A stretch of 8,204 bases of DNA from Chloroflexota bacterium (GTDB taxonomy: Bacteria; Chloroflexota; Anaerolineae; J102), in NCBI GenBank assembly GCA_003353825.1, contig PIVW01000257.1, positions 1 through 8,204 on the forward strand, given 5' to 3'. Within the stretch, counting starts at the first letter, position 1. The number at the start of each line of letters is the position of its first letter. Below the pieces are notes generated by a model that was not told the origin of the DNA, did not search any database, and saw nothing but the letters and a program-made list of their open reading frames with translations. Below, piece after piece: positions 1-4,685 of this stretch. The position numbers and the translations under genes are program-made.

Positions 1-131
1 AAAACTGATCGTTTTCAAGGCACTCATCCCTATTTTTGTTCGATATTTGCCCTGTTGTGGGGTGAATTTGGTCACGAGTCTGCCACAAAGAGCTTTCTTC
101 GATTTTGGCGAAGGTATTGAGTATATGTAGA
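1..131. other. Left flank of the insertion sequence, no identifiable gene
   Basis: This is the DNA into which the insertion sequence jumped. Plus frame 1 is open from the window edge to a TGA at 118-120 (39 residues, ending in RFWRRY). The minus strand is also open through most of the segment. Neither reading resembles a family I recognise and no start codon is in view, so either could be the edge of a gene outside the window or chance. The last nine bases (123-131) are one copy of the target duplication. Confidence 0.4.
123..131. repeat. Left copy of the 9-bp target-site duplication
   Basis: ATATGTAGA directly abuts the left end of the insertion sequence and is repeated without change at 1184-1192. 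Nine bases is the duplication length known for the IS903 group of IS5-family elements. The perfect match fixes both ends of the element and indicates an insertion recent enough that neither copy has mutated. Confidence 0.93.
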
Positions 132-151
132 GGTTTTGTTGCATGAAACGG
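132..151 (+). repeat. Left terminal inverted repeat of the insertion sequence
   Basis: The outermost bases GGTTTTGTTGCATGAAACGG pair with the right end at 1164-1183. Compared with the right arm, mismatches fall at positions 2, 3, 13, 18 and 20. In IS903-type elements these ends are the transposase binding and cleavage sites. Confidence 0.85.
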
Positions 152-170
152 ATGTGGCAAACTGCCCATC

Positions 171-1118
171 ATGAACAAAAGCAAAAAGAAGGTAAGCTAC
201 AAAGTAAAGAACTGGTCAATCTATAACAAAAGCTTGGTGGAACGTGGTTCTCTGACGGTATGGATCACGCCTGAAGTGTTGAAAGCGTGGCAGGACCAAC
301 GTCCTCGGCAACGAGGCAGCCAGTATATGTACTCAGATATGGCAATAGAGACGATGTTGACGCTCAAGCAGTTGCTGAAGTTACCGTACAGAGCTACGGA
401 AGGATTTGGACAGTCATTGTTCAAGTTGATGGAGATAGCGTTAGCGATGCCAGATTATACAACCCTGTGTAGACGAGCCAAGACGCTGAAAGTGAACTTG
501 TCCAAGAGCGATCAGCCGGGCAGACACATCGTGATAGACAGCACCGGCCTGAAAGTTTACGGAGAAGGAGAATGGAAAGTACGCAAACATGGTTACTCGA
601 AACGTCGAACCTGGCGGAAGCTGCATTTGTCCATCAACCCGGAAACTCATGAAATTGTAGCAGAACGACTAACCGCAAACAGTGTCGATGATGCTCAAGC
701 AGGCGTTGATATGCTACAAGAAATGGATGAAACACCTGAGACTGTTTCGGGTGATGGAGCCTATGACAAACGCAAATTCTATGATGGGTGTCAGGCTCAA
801 GGCATTAAGCACATAATCATTCCTCCACAGCGCAATGCCAAAATCTGGCAGCACGGGAATTCGAAAGCGCCACCTCATCCCAGAGATGAAAATGTACGCT
901 ACATTCGAAAGCATGGCCGCAAGAAGTGGAAGCGTGAGAATGGGTATCATCAACGCTCATTGGCTGAGACGGCCATGTTCCGATTCAAGCAAACCTTTGG
1001 TGCTGAACTCAATGCTCGTTCTGATGAACGACAGCAGACTGAAGTCGCCGTCAAATGTGCCATCTTGAACCGATTTGTAGCCATCGGTATGCCCGATACT
1101 CAGGCCGTGGCTGTCTAG
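171..1118 (+). CDS. IS5-family (IS903-group) DDE transposase
   Basis: This 315-residue protein catalyses cut-and-paste or replicative movement of the surrounding element. The N-terminal part (about 10-100) has the IS903-like opening NWSIYNKSLVERGSLTVWI. The RNase H-like catalytic core follows, with first Asp D123 in VIDSTGLK, second Asp D195 in SGDGAYD, and E266 in RSLAETAMFRFK. The IS5/IS4-type signature Y-x2-R-x3-E-x6-K is met exactly by Y259, R262, E266 and K273. Length matches the family (IS903 transposase is about 307 residues) and there is no frameshift or internal stop, so it is probably functional. The start at 171 lies 39 bases inside the left end and has only a weak ribosome-binding site, usual for transposases. 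The exact IS name cannot be given without a database. Confidence 0.95.
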   Translation: MNKSKKKVSYKVKNWSIYNKSLVERGSLTVWITPEVLKAWQDQRPRQRGSQYMYSDMAIETMLTLKQLLKLPYRATEGFGQSLFKLMEIALAMPDYTTLCRRAKTLKVNLSKSDQPGRHIVIDSTGLKVYGEGEWKVRKHGYSKRRTWRKLHLSINPETHEIVAERLTANSVDDAQAGVDMLQEMDETPETVSGDGAYDKRKFYDGCQAQGIKHIIIPPQRNAKIWQHGNSKAPPHPRDENVRYIRKHGRKKWKRENGYHQRSLAETAMFRFKQTFGAELNARSDERQQTEVAVKCAILNRFVAIGMPDTQAVAV

Positions 1119-1132
1119 AATCCCACTAATTA

Positions 1133-1160
1133 GCGGAAAATTCCGCCATTCTTTTTCTCT
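1133..1160 (+). terminator. Intrinsic terminator of the transposase gene
   Basis: A 6-bp stem (GCGGAA 1133-1138 with TTCCGC 1141-1146; in practice 5 bp with an AAAT loop) starts 14 bases after the transposase stop and is followed by the T-rich run CATTCTTTTTCTCT. It lies inside the insertion sequence just before the right inverted repeat and would stop transposase transcription from running into the flank. The stem is short, so efficiency is uncertain. Confidence 0.6.
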
Positions 1161-1163
1161 ACC

Positions 1164-1183
1164 TCCTTTCGTGCAACAAAGTC
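1164..1183 (-). repeat. Right terminal inverted repeat of the insertion sequence
   Basis: Read on the minus strand this is GACTTTGTTGCACGAAAGGA, the imperfect partner of the left end at 132-151. The outer dinucleotide GA differs from the GG of the left end, but the 9-bp duplication immediately outside it fixes the boundary. Confidence 0.85.
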
Positions 1184-1192
1184 ATATGTAGA
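1184..1192. repeat. Right copy of the 9-bp target-site duplication
   Basis: ATATGTAGA is identical to 123-131. The next bases on either side differ, so the direct repeat is exactly nine bases. Confidence 0.93.
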
Positions 1193-1298
1193 TGTCAAAT
1201 AGCCTCGTCTCCCACCCGATACTTGAAGCCTCCTTCGAAACAACTACTGGTTTTTCAGGAGCGATGAAGAAGCAAACGCCGCTCTTGACCCTGCTAGC

Positions 1299-1332
1299 TA
1301 TAGATATCTATATCGATATAGATATAGATATC
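1299..1332. repeat. AT-rich perfect palindrome within short GATATA-type repeats
   Basis: A 22-bp perfect palindrome (1304-1325, centred on the CG at 1314-1315) is embedded in a longer AT-rich run. TATAGATATC occurs at 1299-1308 and again at 1323-1332, and GATATA is repeated in tandem at 1315-1326. It could extrude as a cruciform, be a protein-binding site, or be a microsatellite-like expansion. It has no T-tract and is not a terminator. It lies just beyond the stop codon of the minus-strand gene remnant. Confidence 0.7.
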
Positions 1333-1521
1333 ATTGCCCAGCCTCCAGTAACCGCATGATCTCCACCACCGTCTCCCAATCTAAGTTACTAAAGTGTTGC
1401 TACGAAAATAGATTTGACGGCCATTTTCATCCTTCACTGTGCAGAACCTCTGCATGCAGCGTTGACAAGAAAATCGGCGTCTGTACCGGGAATCATGATC
1501 GCAGGCGGGCGTGGACAATCT
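1331..1521 (-). pseudogene. Probable frameshifted gene remnant, unknown product
   Basis: Three minus-strand frames read like consecutive pieces of one protein. In order they are IMIPGTDADFLVNAA (from about 1500 down), then FCTVKDENGRQIYFRSNT, then FSNLDWETVVEIMRLLEAGQ followed by TGA at 1331-1333. Each piece ends in a stop that a frame change to the next piece would avoid, and the last looks like a natural acidic, amphipathic C-terminus. The first frame is open further upstream to about 1640. I recognise no family. The reading rests on protein-like composition alone, so it may be chance. If real, it is a dead gene whose upstream part is lost or unrecognisable. Confidence 0.3.
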
Positions 1522-1689
1522 AATGACAAGAGGAACAAACATCTAGTTTGCACATAAGGGTTCTGTCGGTTGTTGCTGTTGAACCTACCTAAACCAGTCT
1601 GGCAAACAATTGCAATGTATGATAAGGATCATGGTGATGAAGGGGATATTTGCCTAGACTTATGTATGGGATCCTGATACGCGAACAAT

Positions 1690-1731
1690 TTGCTATTTGC
1701 GCCCGTATCTCTCCACTATTTTCGACCACAA
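1690..1731. repeat. Edge fragment of a further repeat unit
   Basis: This resembles the right-hand ends of the two longer repeat units. It has CTATTTGC, then CTCCACT, then TTCGACCACAA at 1721-1731. The same order is seen before the reductase gene (CTATTTGCC at 2080-2088, CCACT, TTCGACCACAA at 2119-2129) and, more diverged, at about 3471-3525. Only the end of the unit is recognisable here; the rest cannot be traced in 1193-1690. Confidence 0.45.
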
Positions 1732-1769
1732 TGTGTCCAATTTGTTTTGAAGACGTACACTGTTTCTTA

Positions 1770-2006
1770 GCAACACCTCTTGGACACTAGAGGAGTGTAG
1801 AATAGTGGAAGATTCTTCGTCAAGTGTCATGTCGCACCGCCTGTACCGGAATGTGACTCGGCACGAACCAGATCGTCCGTATACACGCTCGTGCCCGATT
1901 CCGATCACTCCCGCGACCGATAGTACAAAACTATGAGATCAGATGGCTCCGAGGATTCGGGGCCTTTTGCTTCTTCACGGCAAGCAGGTTTGTGACCCAT
2001 AGTCAG
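1770..2006 (-). pseudogene. Decayed minus-strand coding sequence in repeat copy A
   Basis: On the minus strand, from about 2005 down, one frame reads LWVTNLLAVKKQKAP, then PRSHLIS, a TAG stop, then TIGRG and RARACIRTIWFVPSHI. The aligned frame in copy B reads LWDTSQFIGKKRKIP, YRDHGIS, TIGRG and RARACIRKVWFVPSHI. Replacements are often conservative (I/V, V/L, A/T), and in the WFVPSHI stretch most base changes fall in third codon positions. That is the mark of a sequence once under protein-level selection. Copy A has an in-frame stop before LW and another after LIS, and a later segment matches copy B only after a frame change. No family is recognised. A mobile-element protein is one possibility, unsupported by any motif. 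Confidence 0.4.
1945..1975 (+). terminator. Terminator-like hairpin inside repeat copy A
   Basis: GGCTCCGA (1945-1952) pairs with TCGGGGCC (1957-1964) through a GGAT loop: eight pairs with one G-T wobble, followed by TTTTGCTTCTT. This is terminator-like on the plus strand, but no plus-strand gene precedes it. The aligned site in copy B (3267-3286) keeps a weaker stem with one compensatory pair change and one mismatch. It could end a small RNA or be incidental to the decayed coding sequence. Confidence 0.35.
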
Positions 2007-2089
2007 AGCATCGACTTACTCTTGGTGTCGACGCTGGCAAGCAGCTGGCTGGGCTCCACTGCAACTGGAACTGAACACCTATTTGCCGT

Positions 2090-2095
2090 TATACT
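2090..2095 (+). promoter_or_regulatory. Possible -10 element for the aldo/keto reductase gene
   Basis: TATACT matches the sigma-70 -10 consensus at five of six positions and lies 71 bases before the reductase start, within repeat copy A. No convincing -35 element stands at the usual distance, so this is a weak candidate. If used, the reductase is transcribed from repeat-derived DNA. Confidence 0.25.
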
Positions 2096-2166
2096 ACACG
2101 TGAATACGTTCCACTGACTTCGACCACAAGTTGACGAGCATTCTGAATCAAAGGGAGATTGACTAG

Positions 2167-2997
2167 ATGATGAGCACTAGAGAAGATTGTACTGTGTTAA
2201 ACAATGGCCTCGAAATGCCCTGGTTAGGGTTTGGCGTGTTTCAAGTTAATGAAGGCCAAGAAGTGGAACAGGCTGTATTAAATGCCTTGGAAATCGGCTA
2301 TCGCAGTATTGATACGGCGGCCATATACGGCAACGAACGCGGCGTCGGCAATGCGATCCAAGAGAGCGGTGTCCCACGTGAGGATATCTTTCTAACCACC
2401 AAGGTATGGAATGATGCCCAGCGCGAGAAGAGAATACTGGTGGCATTTGAAGAAAGCCTGGAACGCTTACAGACTGATTACGTGGATTTGTACCTGGTCC
2501 ATTGGCCGGTGCAGGGGTATTCTCAAGGTACATGGCAAGCCATGCAAGAGATCTATCAAAGCGGTCGGGCCAAAGCAATTGGCGTCAGCAATTTTATGAT
2601 ACACCATCTTGAAGCTATTTTGGTTGATGACCAGATCGTGCCCACCGTGAATCAGGTAGAGTTTCATCCGTACCTCTTCAATCCCGACCTGTTAGAATTT
2701 TGTCAAAGTCACCGGATCCAGCTGGAAGCCTGGGCTCCTTTAGTGAAGGGCAAGATTGTGAATGAACCAGTTGCACAAAAACTGGCTCAGAAATATCACA
2801 AGACCCCCGCCCAAGTTGTTTTACGCTGGGATCTGCAGCATGAAGTAGTTACGATCCCCAAATCAATTCGTCGCCACCGTATCGCCGAGAACGCAGATAT
2901 ATTCGACTTTGAACTTTCCGAAGCAGAGGTGAAGGAGTTGGATGCATTGGATAGAGGCATGCGGACTGGACCGGATCCGTACAATGTCGATTTTTAA
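2167..2997 (+). CDS. NADPH-dependent aldo/keto reductase
   Basis: This 276-residue cytoplasmic (beta/alpha)8-barrel oxidoreductase reduces aldehydes and ketones with NADPH. Its length and motifs fit the AKR5-like bacterial group that includes 2,5-diketo-D-gluconate reductases and methylglyoxal reductases; substrate cannot be told from sequence. The catalytic tetrad is complete: D49 and Y54 in SIDTAAIYGNE, K79 in TTKVW and H112 in LYLVHWP. Other family signatures are GVSNF, NQVEFHPYL and IPKSIRRHRIAENADIFDF (cofactor-binding loop near the C-terminus). AGGGAGA (2152-2158) lies 8 bases before the ATG at 2167; a second ATG follows at 2170 and could be used. The gene stands alone, with repeat copies immediately on both sides (the right one begins at the base after TAA) and no terminator of its own. 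This suggests it was inserted into, or shuffled with, the repeats. Confidence 0.93.
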   Translation: MMSTREDCTVLNNGLEMPWLGFGVFQVNEGQEVEQAVLNALEIGYRSIDTAAIYGNERGVGNAIQESGVPREDIFLTTKVWNDAQREKRILVAFEESLERLQTDYVDLYLVHWPVQGYSQGTWQAMQEIYQSGRAKAIGVSNFMIHHLEAILVDDQIVPTVNQVEFHPYLFNPDLLEFCQSHRIQLEAWAPLVKGKIVNEPVAQKLAQKYHKTPAQVVLRWDLQHEVVTIPKSIRRHRIAENADIFDFELSEAEVKELDALDRGMRTGPDPYNVDF

Positions 2998-3525
2998 GTG
3001 TGTCTCCAATTTCAGACAGACGATAGGAAGTTTCATTCAGTACGTGAAATTGTAGTTGTAAATCGCCAGCACCTATTGGACACCAGAGGGATGTGGAATA
3101 GTGGATACTTTTACTCGAGAATACGCGACGACTTGAATGATGGCTCAAGCTTGATGCAATGTTTGCAATGAAATGTGGCTAGGCACAAACCACACTTTGC
3201 GTATACACGCTCGTGCCCGACCCCGATTGCACCCGCGACCGATAGTAAAACAATATGAGATACCATGGTCTCGATAACTCGGTATCTTTCGCTTCTTACC
3301 AATAAATTGGGAGGTGTCCCATAGTTCGCGCCGAAATGGAATGGGGTTGCTCCAGCAATTTGGTACTTTTAGTGTGTTCGAAGCGATTTTGAAGCTAATC
3401 ATACATCTTGGCCGGCCTCTTGACGCTGGCTAGGCTTCTGGTACGCCCTAACCTCTGCCGAAACTACTCACCTATTAATGACTGCACTACACACTCCAAA
3501 CTTTCCAGTATTCCCGACCATTAGC
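2998..3525. repeat. Diverged repeat unit, copy B (right of the aldo/keto reductase gene)
   Basis: The unit opens directly after the reductase stop with GTGTGTCTCCAATTT, comparable to TGTGTCCAATTT at 1732-1743, and follows copy A to the end motif near 3515-3520 (CGACCA). It is about 130 bases longer than copy A, mainly between CCCATAGT and GACGCTGGC (about 3327-3420), where I see no counterpart in copy A. The inverted pair CAATTTCA (3007-3014) and TGAAATTG (3045-3052) spans a 30-base loop without a T-tract and is not a terminator. Confidence 0.65.
3071..3402 (-). pseudogene. Decayed minus-strand coding sequence in repeat copy B
   Basis: An 85-codon open frame runs from ATG at 3402 down to TGA at 3145. 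Its second half contains LWDTSQFIGKKRKIP, YRDHGISYCF and RARACIRKVWFVPSHI, all matched in the broken copy A. Beyond the stop the same frame continues with a segment (STIPHPSGVQ) matched in copy A (STILHSSSVQ) in another frame. So the 85-codon frame is probably the longest surviving piece of a larger coding sequence rather than a complete gene. The first 40 codons fall partly in the stretch absent from copy A. There is no clear ribosome-binding site, and I recognise no family. A small intact protein is the less likely alternative. Confidence 0.35.
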
Positions 3526-3570
3526 TGTCCAATTGCATTTGACCACATACATTGTGACTAAACTGTGATG
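3526..3570. repeat. Start fragment of a third repeat unit
   Basis: TGTCCAATT, TTTGA and TACA.TGT at 3526-3556 match 1734-1764 at roughly three quarters of positions without a gap. The preceding 20 bases also match the sequence ahead of copy A. Here the junction CGACCA...TGTCCAATT is uninterrupted, as at 1723-1743, whereas around the reductase the two halves lie on either side of the gene. Similarity fades by about 3570. Confidence 0.4.
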
Positions 3571-3701
3571 ACAGAGTAACTGAACTGTCTGGAACGTGAA
3601 GACTTTTTCCGGTCTGACATATTTTTGCCACATTTTGTTTATATGCTTGGCGGTGTGGGGGATAACCCCCCTATTCAAATATCTTCTCATGAGGTAGAAC
3701 A
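3571..3701. other. AT-rich spacer upstream of the gene remnant at 3702
   Basis: No gene is seen. GGGGG-ATAA-CCCCC (3657-3670) is a strong short hairpin without a following T-tract. GAGGTAGAACA (3691-3701) is identical to the 11 bases directly before the lipoprotein start at 6176. The hairpin and this leader could be the 5' untranslated part of the dead gene that follows. Confidence 0.4.
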
Positions 3702-3849
3702 GTGACAAGCACAAACAAGAAATTGGCGGTGTTGGCGGTCGTCAAAAGTACCACTGCACCGCAGGCGAGTGCACGTAGAATGGACGGAGAAATTGGTAGA
3801 GCACATTACCGGTTGGATTAATGCGGCTGACAGAGAAAATACGCTATGA
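3702..3849 (+). pseudogene. Remnant of a gene start, probably a secreted protein or lipoprotein
   Basis: A GTG codon at 3702 is preceded by the same 11 bases (GAGGTAGAACA) that precede the intact lipoprotein start at 6176. The frame opens MTSTNKKLAVLAVVKSTTAPQ, a basic N-terminus then a short hydrophobic run like a signal peptide, close in pattern to the lipoprotein's MINKLATLILL. It stops at TAA (3819-3821) after 39 codons without a lipobox or mature domain. The +1 frame contains VEWTEKLVEHITGWINAADR and ends at TGA 3847-3849, so a frameshift may join two parts. Best read as the decayed first part of an exported protein; the function is unknown. Confidence 0.35.
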
Positions 3850-3906
3850 AGTATACGAGGTTTTCCTTGTCGCCGCCAACACGACTTGGACAGAATCGAC
3901 CTCAAT

Positions 3907-3936
3907 TTGAAGGCAACGATGCAGATAACATAGAAT
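3907..3936 (+). promoter_or_regulatory. Candidate sigma-70 promoter of the two-component operon
   Basis: TTGAAG (3907-3912), an 18-base spacer and TAGAAT (3931-3936) match the -35 and -10 consensus at 4/6 and 5/6 positions. Transcription would start near 3943, leaving a 5' leader of about 65 bases that contains the inverted repeat at 3956-3986. It lies at the AT-rich end of the window, immediately before the GC-rich operon. Confidence 0.4.
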
Positions 3937-3955
3937 AGTGCTTTGGGTACGACAA

Positions 3956-3986
3956 ACCCACAACGGACCCAATATCCGCTGTGGGT
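3956..3986. promoter_or_regulatory. Long inverted repeat ahead of the response regulator gene
   Basis: ACCCACAACGGA (3956-3967) and TCCGCTGTGGGT (3975-3986) are inverted copies with one mismatch in twelve, separated by CCCAATA. It ends 21 bases before the start codon and lacks a T-tract, so it is probably not a simple terminator. It could be a dimer operator or a leader hairpin acting on translation. Immediately after it comes the direct repeat ATTGAGG ATTGAGG (3987-4000), whose second copy supplies the GAGG ribosome-binding site. Confidence 0.55.
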
Positions 3987-4007
3987 ATTGAGGATTGAGG
4001 ATCAACA

Positions 4008-4685
4008 ATGAGTCAGACACTCTTGATTATTGAAGACGACAAACGCATAGCCGATTGGGTCAAGATTTACCTTGAACGAGCGGACTTCGTTGCTGAAATC
4101 GCCTGCGACGGGGAGACAGGTCTTTCTCTCGCCCGCTCTCTTGTCCCCGATCTGATCGTGCTCGACCTGATGCTGCCCGGCATGGACGGCATGGAGCTGT
4201 GCCGCATTTTGCGCCGCGAATCGGATGTGCCCATCATCATGCTCACGGCCAAAGGCGCCCAGCCCGATCGCATCGACGGCCTGGAAAGCGGTGCGGATGA
4301 CTACATCGTCAAACCCTTCGATGCTAATGAACTGGTAGCCCGCGCCAGGGCGGTGTTGCGCCGCAGCAATGGCCGGGTTCAGCAAATCCTCCGCTACGAC
4401 ATCCTCGTCCTGAACGAAAACACCCGGCAAGTGACGCTTGCCGAAAAACCGCTCGATCTTAGCCAGGCGCAATTCGCTCTGCTGTCCGCCTTTATGCGCC
4501 ATCCCAATCAGGTTCTCAGCCGTGACCAATTGATCGCCTTGGCCTTCGACGACGATTTTGACGGCTATGACCGGGCCATCGACACGCATGTCCGCCGCCT
4601 GCGCAAGGTCATCCACAGGAAGGGCTACCACCCCATTCAAACGGTTTACGGCGTAGGCTATAAATTCGTTGTGGAGGGTGAATGA
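4008..4685 (+). CDS. OmpR-family response regulator
   Basis: This 225-residue cytoplasmic transcription factor accepts phosphate from the adjacent kinase. The receiver domain (about 3-117) has the acidic pair D10/D11, phosphoacceptor D53 in VLDLMLPGMDG, T80 in IIMLTAK and K102 in DDYIVKPF, a complete active site. The C-terminal winged helix (about 125-223) contains the OmpR-type recognition region DRAIDTHVRRLRKVI and ends with the wing hairpin VYGVGYKF. Length is normal. The start is supported by GAGG at 3997-4000, seven bases upstream. The stop overlaps the kinase start (ATGA), implying translational coupling. Likely targets are its own leader and the promoter at about 6076-6121, which is inference. 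A 237-codon frame antisense to this gene is a shadow of its GC-rich codons. Confidence 0.96.
   Translation: MSQTLLIIEDDKRIADWVKIYLERADFVAEIACDGETGLSLARSLVPDLIVLDLMLPGMDGMELCRILRRESDVPIIMLTAKGAQPDRIDGLESGADDYIVKPFDANELVARARAVLRRSNGRVQQILRYDILVLNENTRQVTLAEKPLDLSQAQFALLSAFMRHPNQVLSRDQLIALAFDDDFDGYDRAIDTHVRRLRKVIHRKGYHPIQTVYGVGYKFVVEGE

Larger units (their letters stand above)
132..1183 (+). mobile_element. Complete IS5-family (IS903-group) insertion sequence, 1052 bp
   Basis: The element begins with GGTTTTGTTGCATGAAACGG and ends with the imperfect inverted copy (reverse complement of 1164-1183: GACTTTGTTGCACGAAAGGA), 15 of 20 positions matching by eye. The shared core TTTGTTGCA is typical of IS903-type ends. 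It holds one transposase gene filling nearly the whole length, followed by a hairpin terminator, and is flanked by a perfect 9-bp direct repeat. The length is close to that of IS903 (about 1.06 kb). All parts needed for a mobile copy appear present. It lies in AT-rich, gene-poor DNA and interrupts no gene that I can recognise. Confidence 0.93.
1193..1690. other. Gene-poor stretch between the insertion sequence and the repeat array
   Basis: No intact gene is seen on either strand. It contains an AT-rich palindrome (1304-1325) and a series of minus-strand frames that look like a frameshifted gene remnant (about 1331-1640). A 31-codon plus frame at 1264-1359 opens like a signal peptide (MKKQTPLLTLLA) but runs straight into the GATATA repeat, encoding alternating Ile and Asp, and is too short to call. 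The frame just right of the insertion sequence on the minus strand ends at a TGA (1195-1197) and is unassigned. Confidence 0.5.
1732..2129. repeat. Diverged repeat unit, copy A (left of the aldo/keto reductase gene)
   Basis: Copy A matches copy B (2998-3525) in the same order and orientation. The best block is 1878-1925 against 3200-3247, with 43 of 48 bases identical by hand, including 21 identical in a row. The alignment runs without gaps for roughly 155 bases (about 1848-2004 against 3170-3326). A second block, 1775-1809 against 3071-3105, has 30 of 35 identical. Further short matches are CCCATAGT and GACGCTGGC, then the end motif before 2129. No intact gene is present. Minus-strand translation gives protein-like similarity between the copies (separate pseudogene entries). 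It is not a repeat family I recognise. Confidence 0.65.

Noticed and set aside
1264..1359. 31-codon plus frame beginning MKKQTPLLTLLA
   Set aside because: The ribosome-binding site is too close, and half of the frame is translation of the GATATA repeat; it is too short and low-complexity to call a gene.
2119..3012. The reductase block as a transposon with target duplication
   Set aside because: Only AAG is shared at the two ends and there are no inverted repeats at the edges, which is not enough for a transposon call.
1732..3525. The flanking repeats as integron attC sites
   Set aside because: They are far longer than ordinary attC sites, and I see no paired core sites with GTTRRRY-type ends bounding the reductase; no integrase is in the window.
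3657..3671. GGGGG-ATAA-CCCCC as an intrinsic terminator
   Set aside because: No T-tract follows; it is kept only as a possible leader hairpin.
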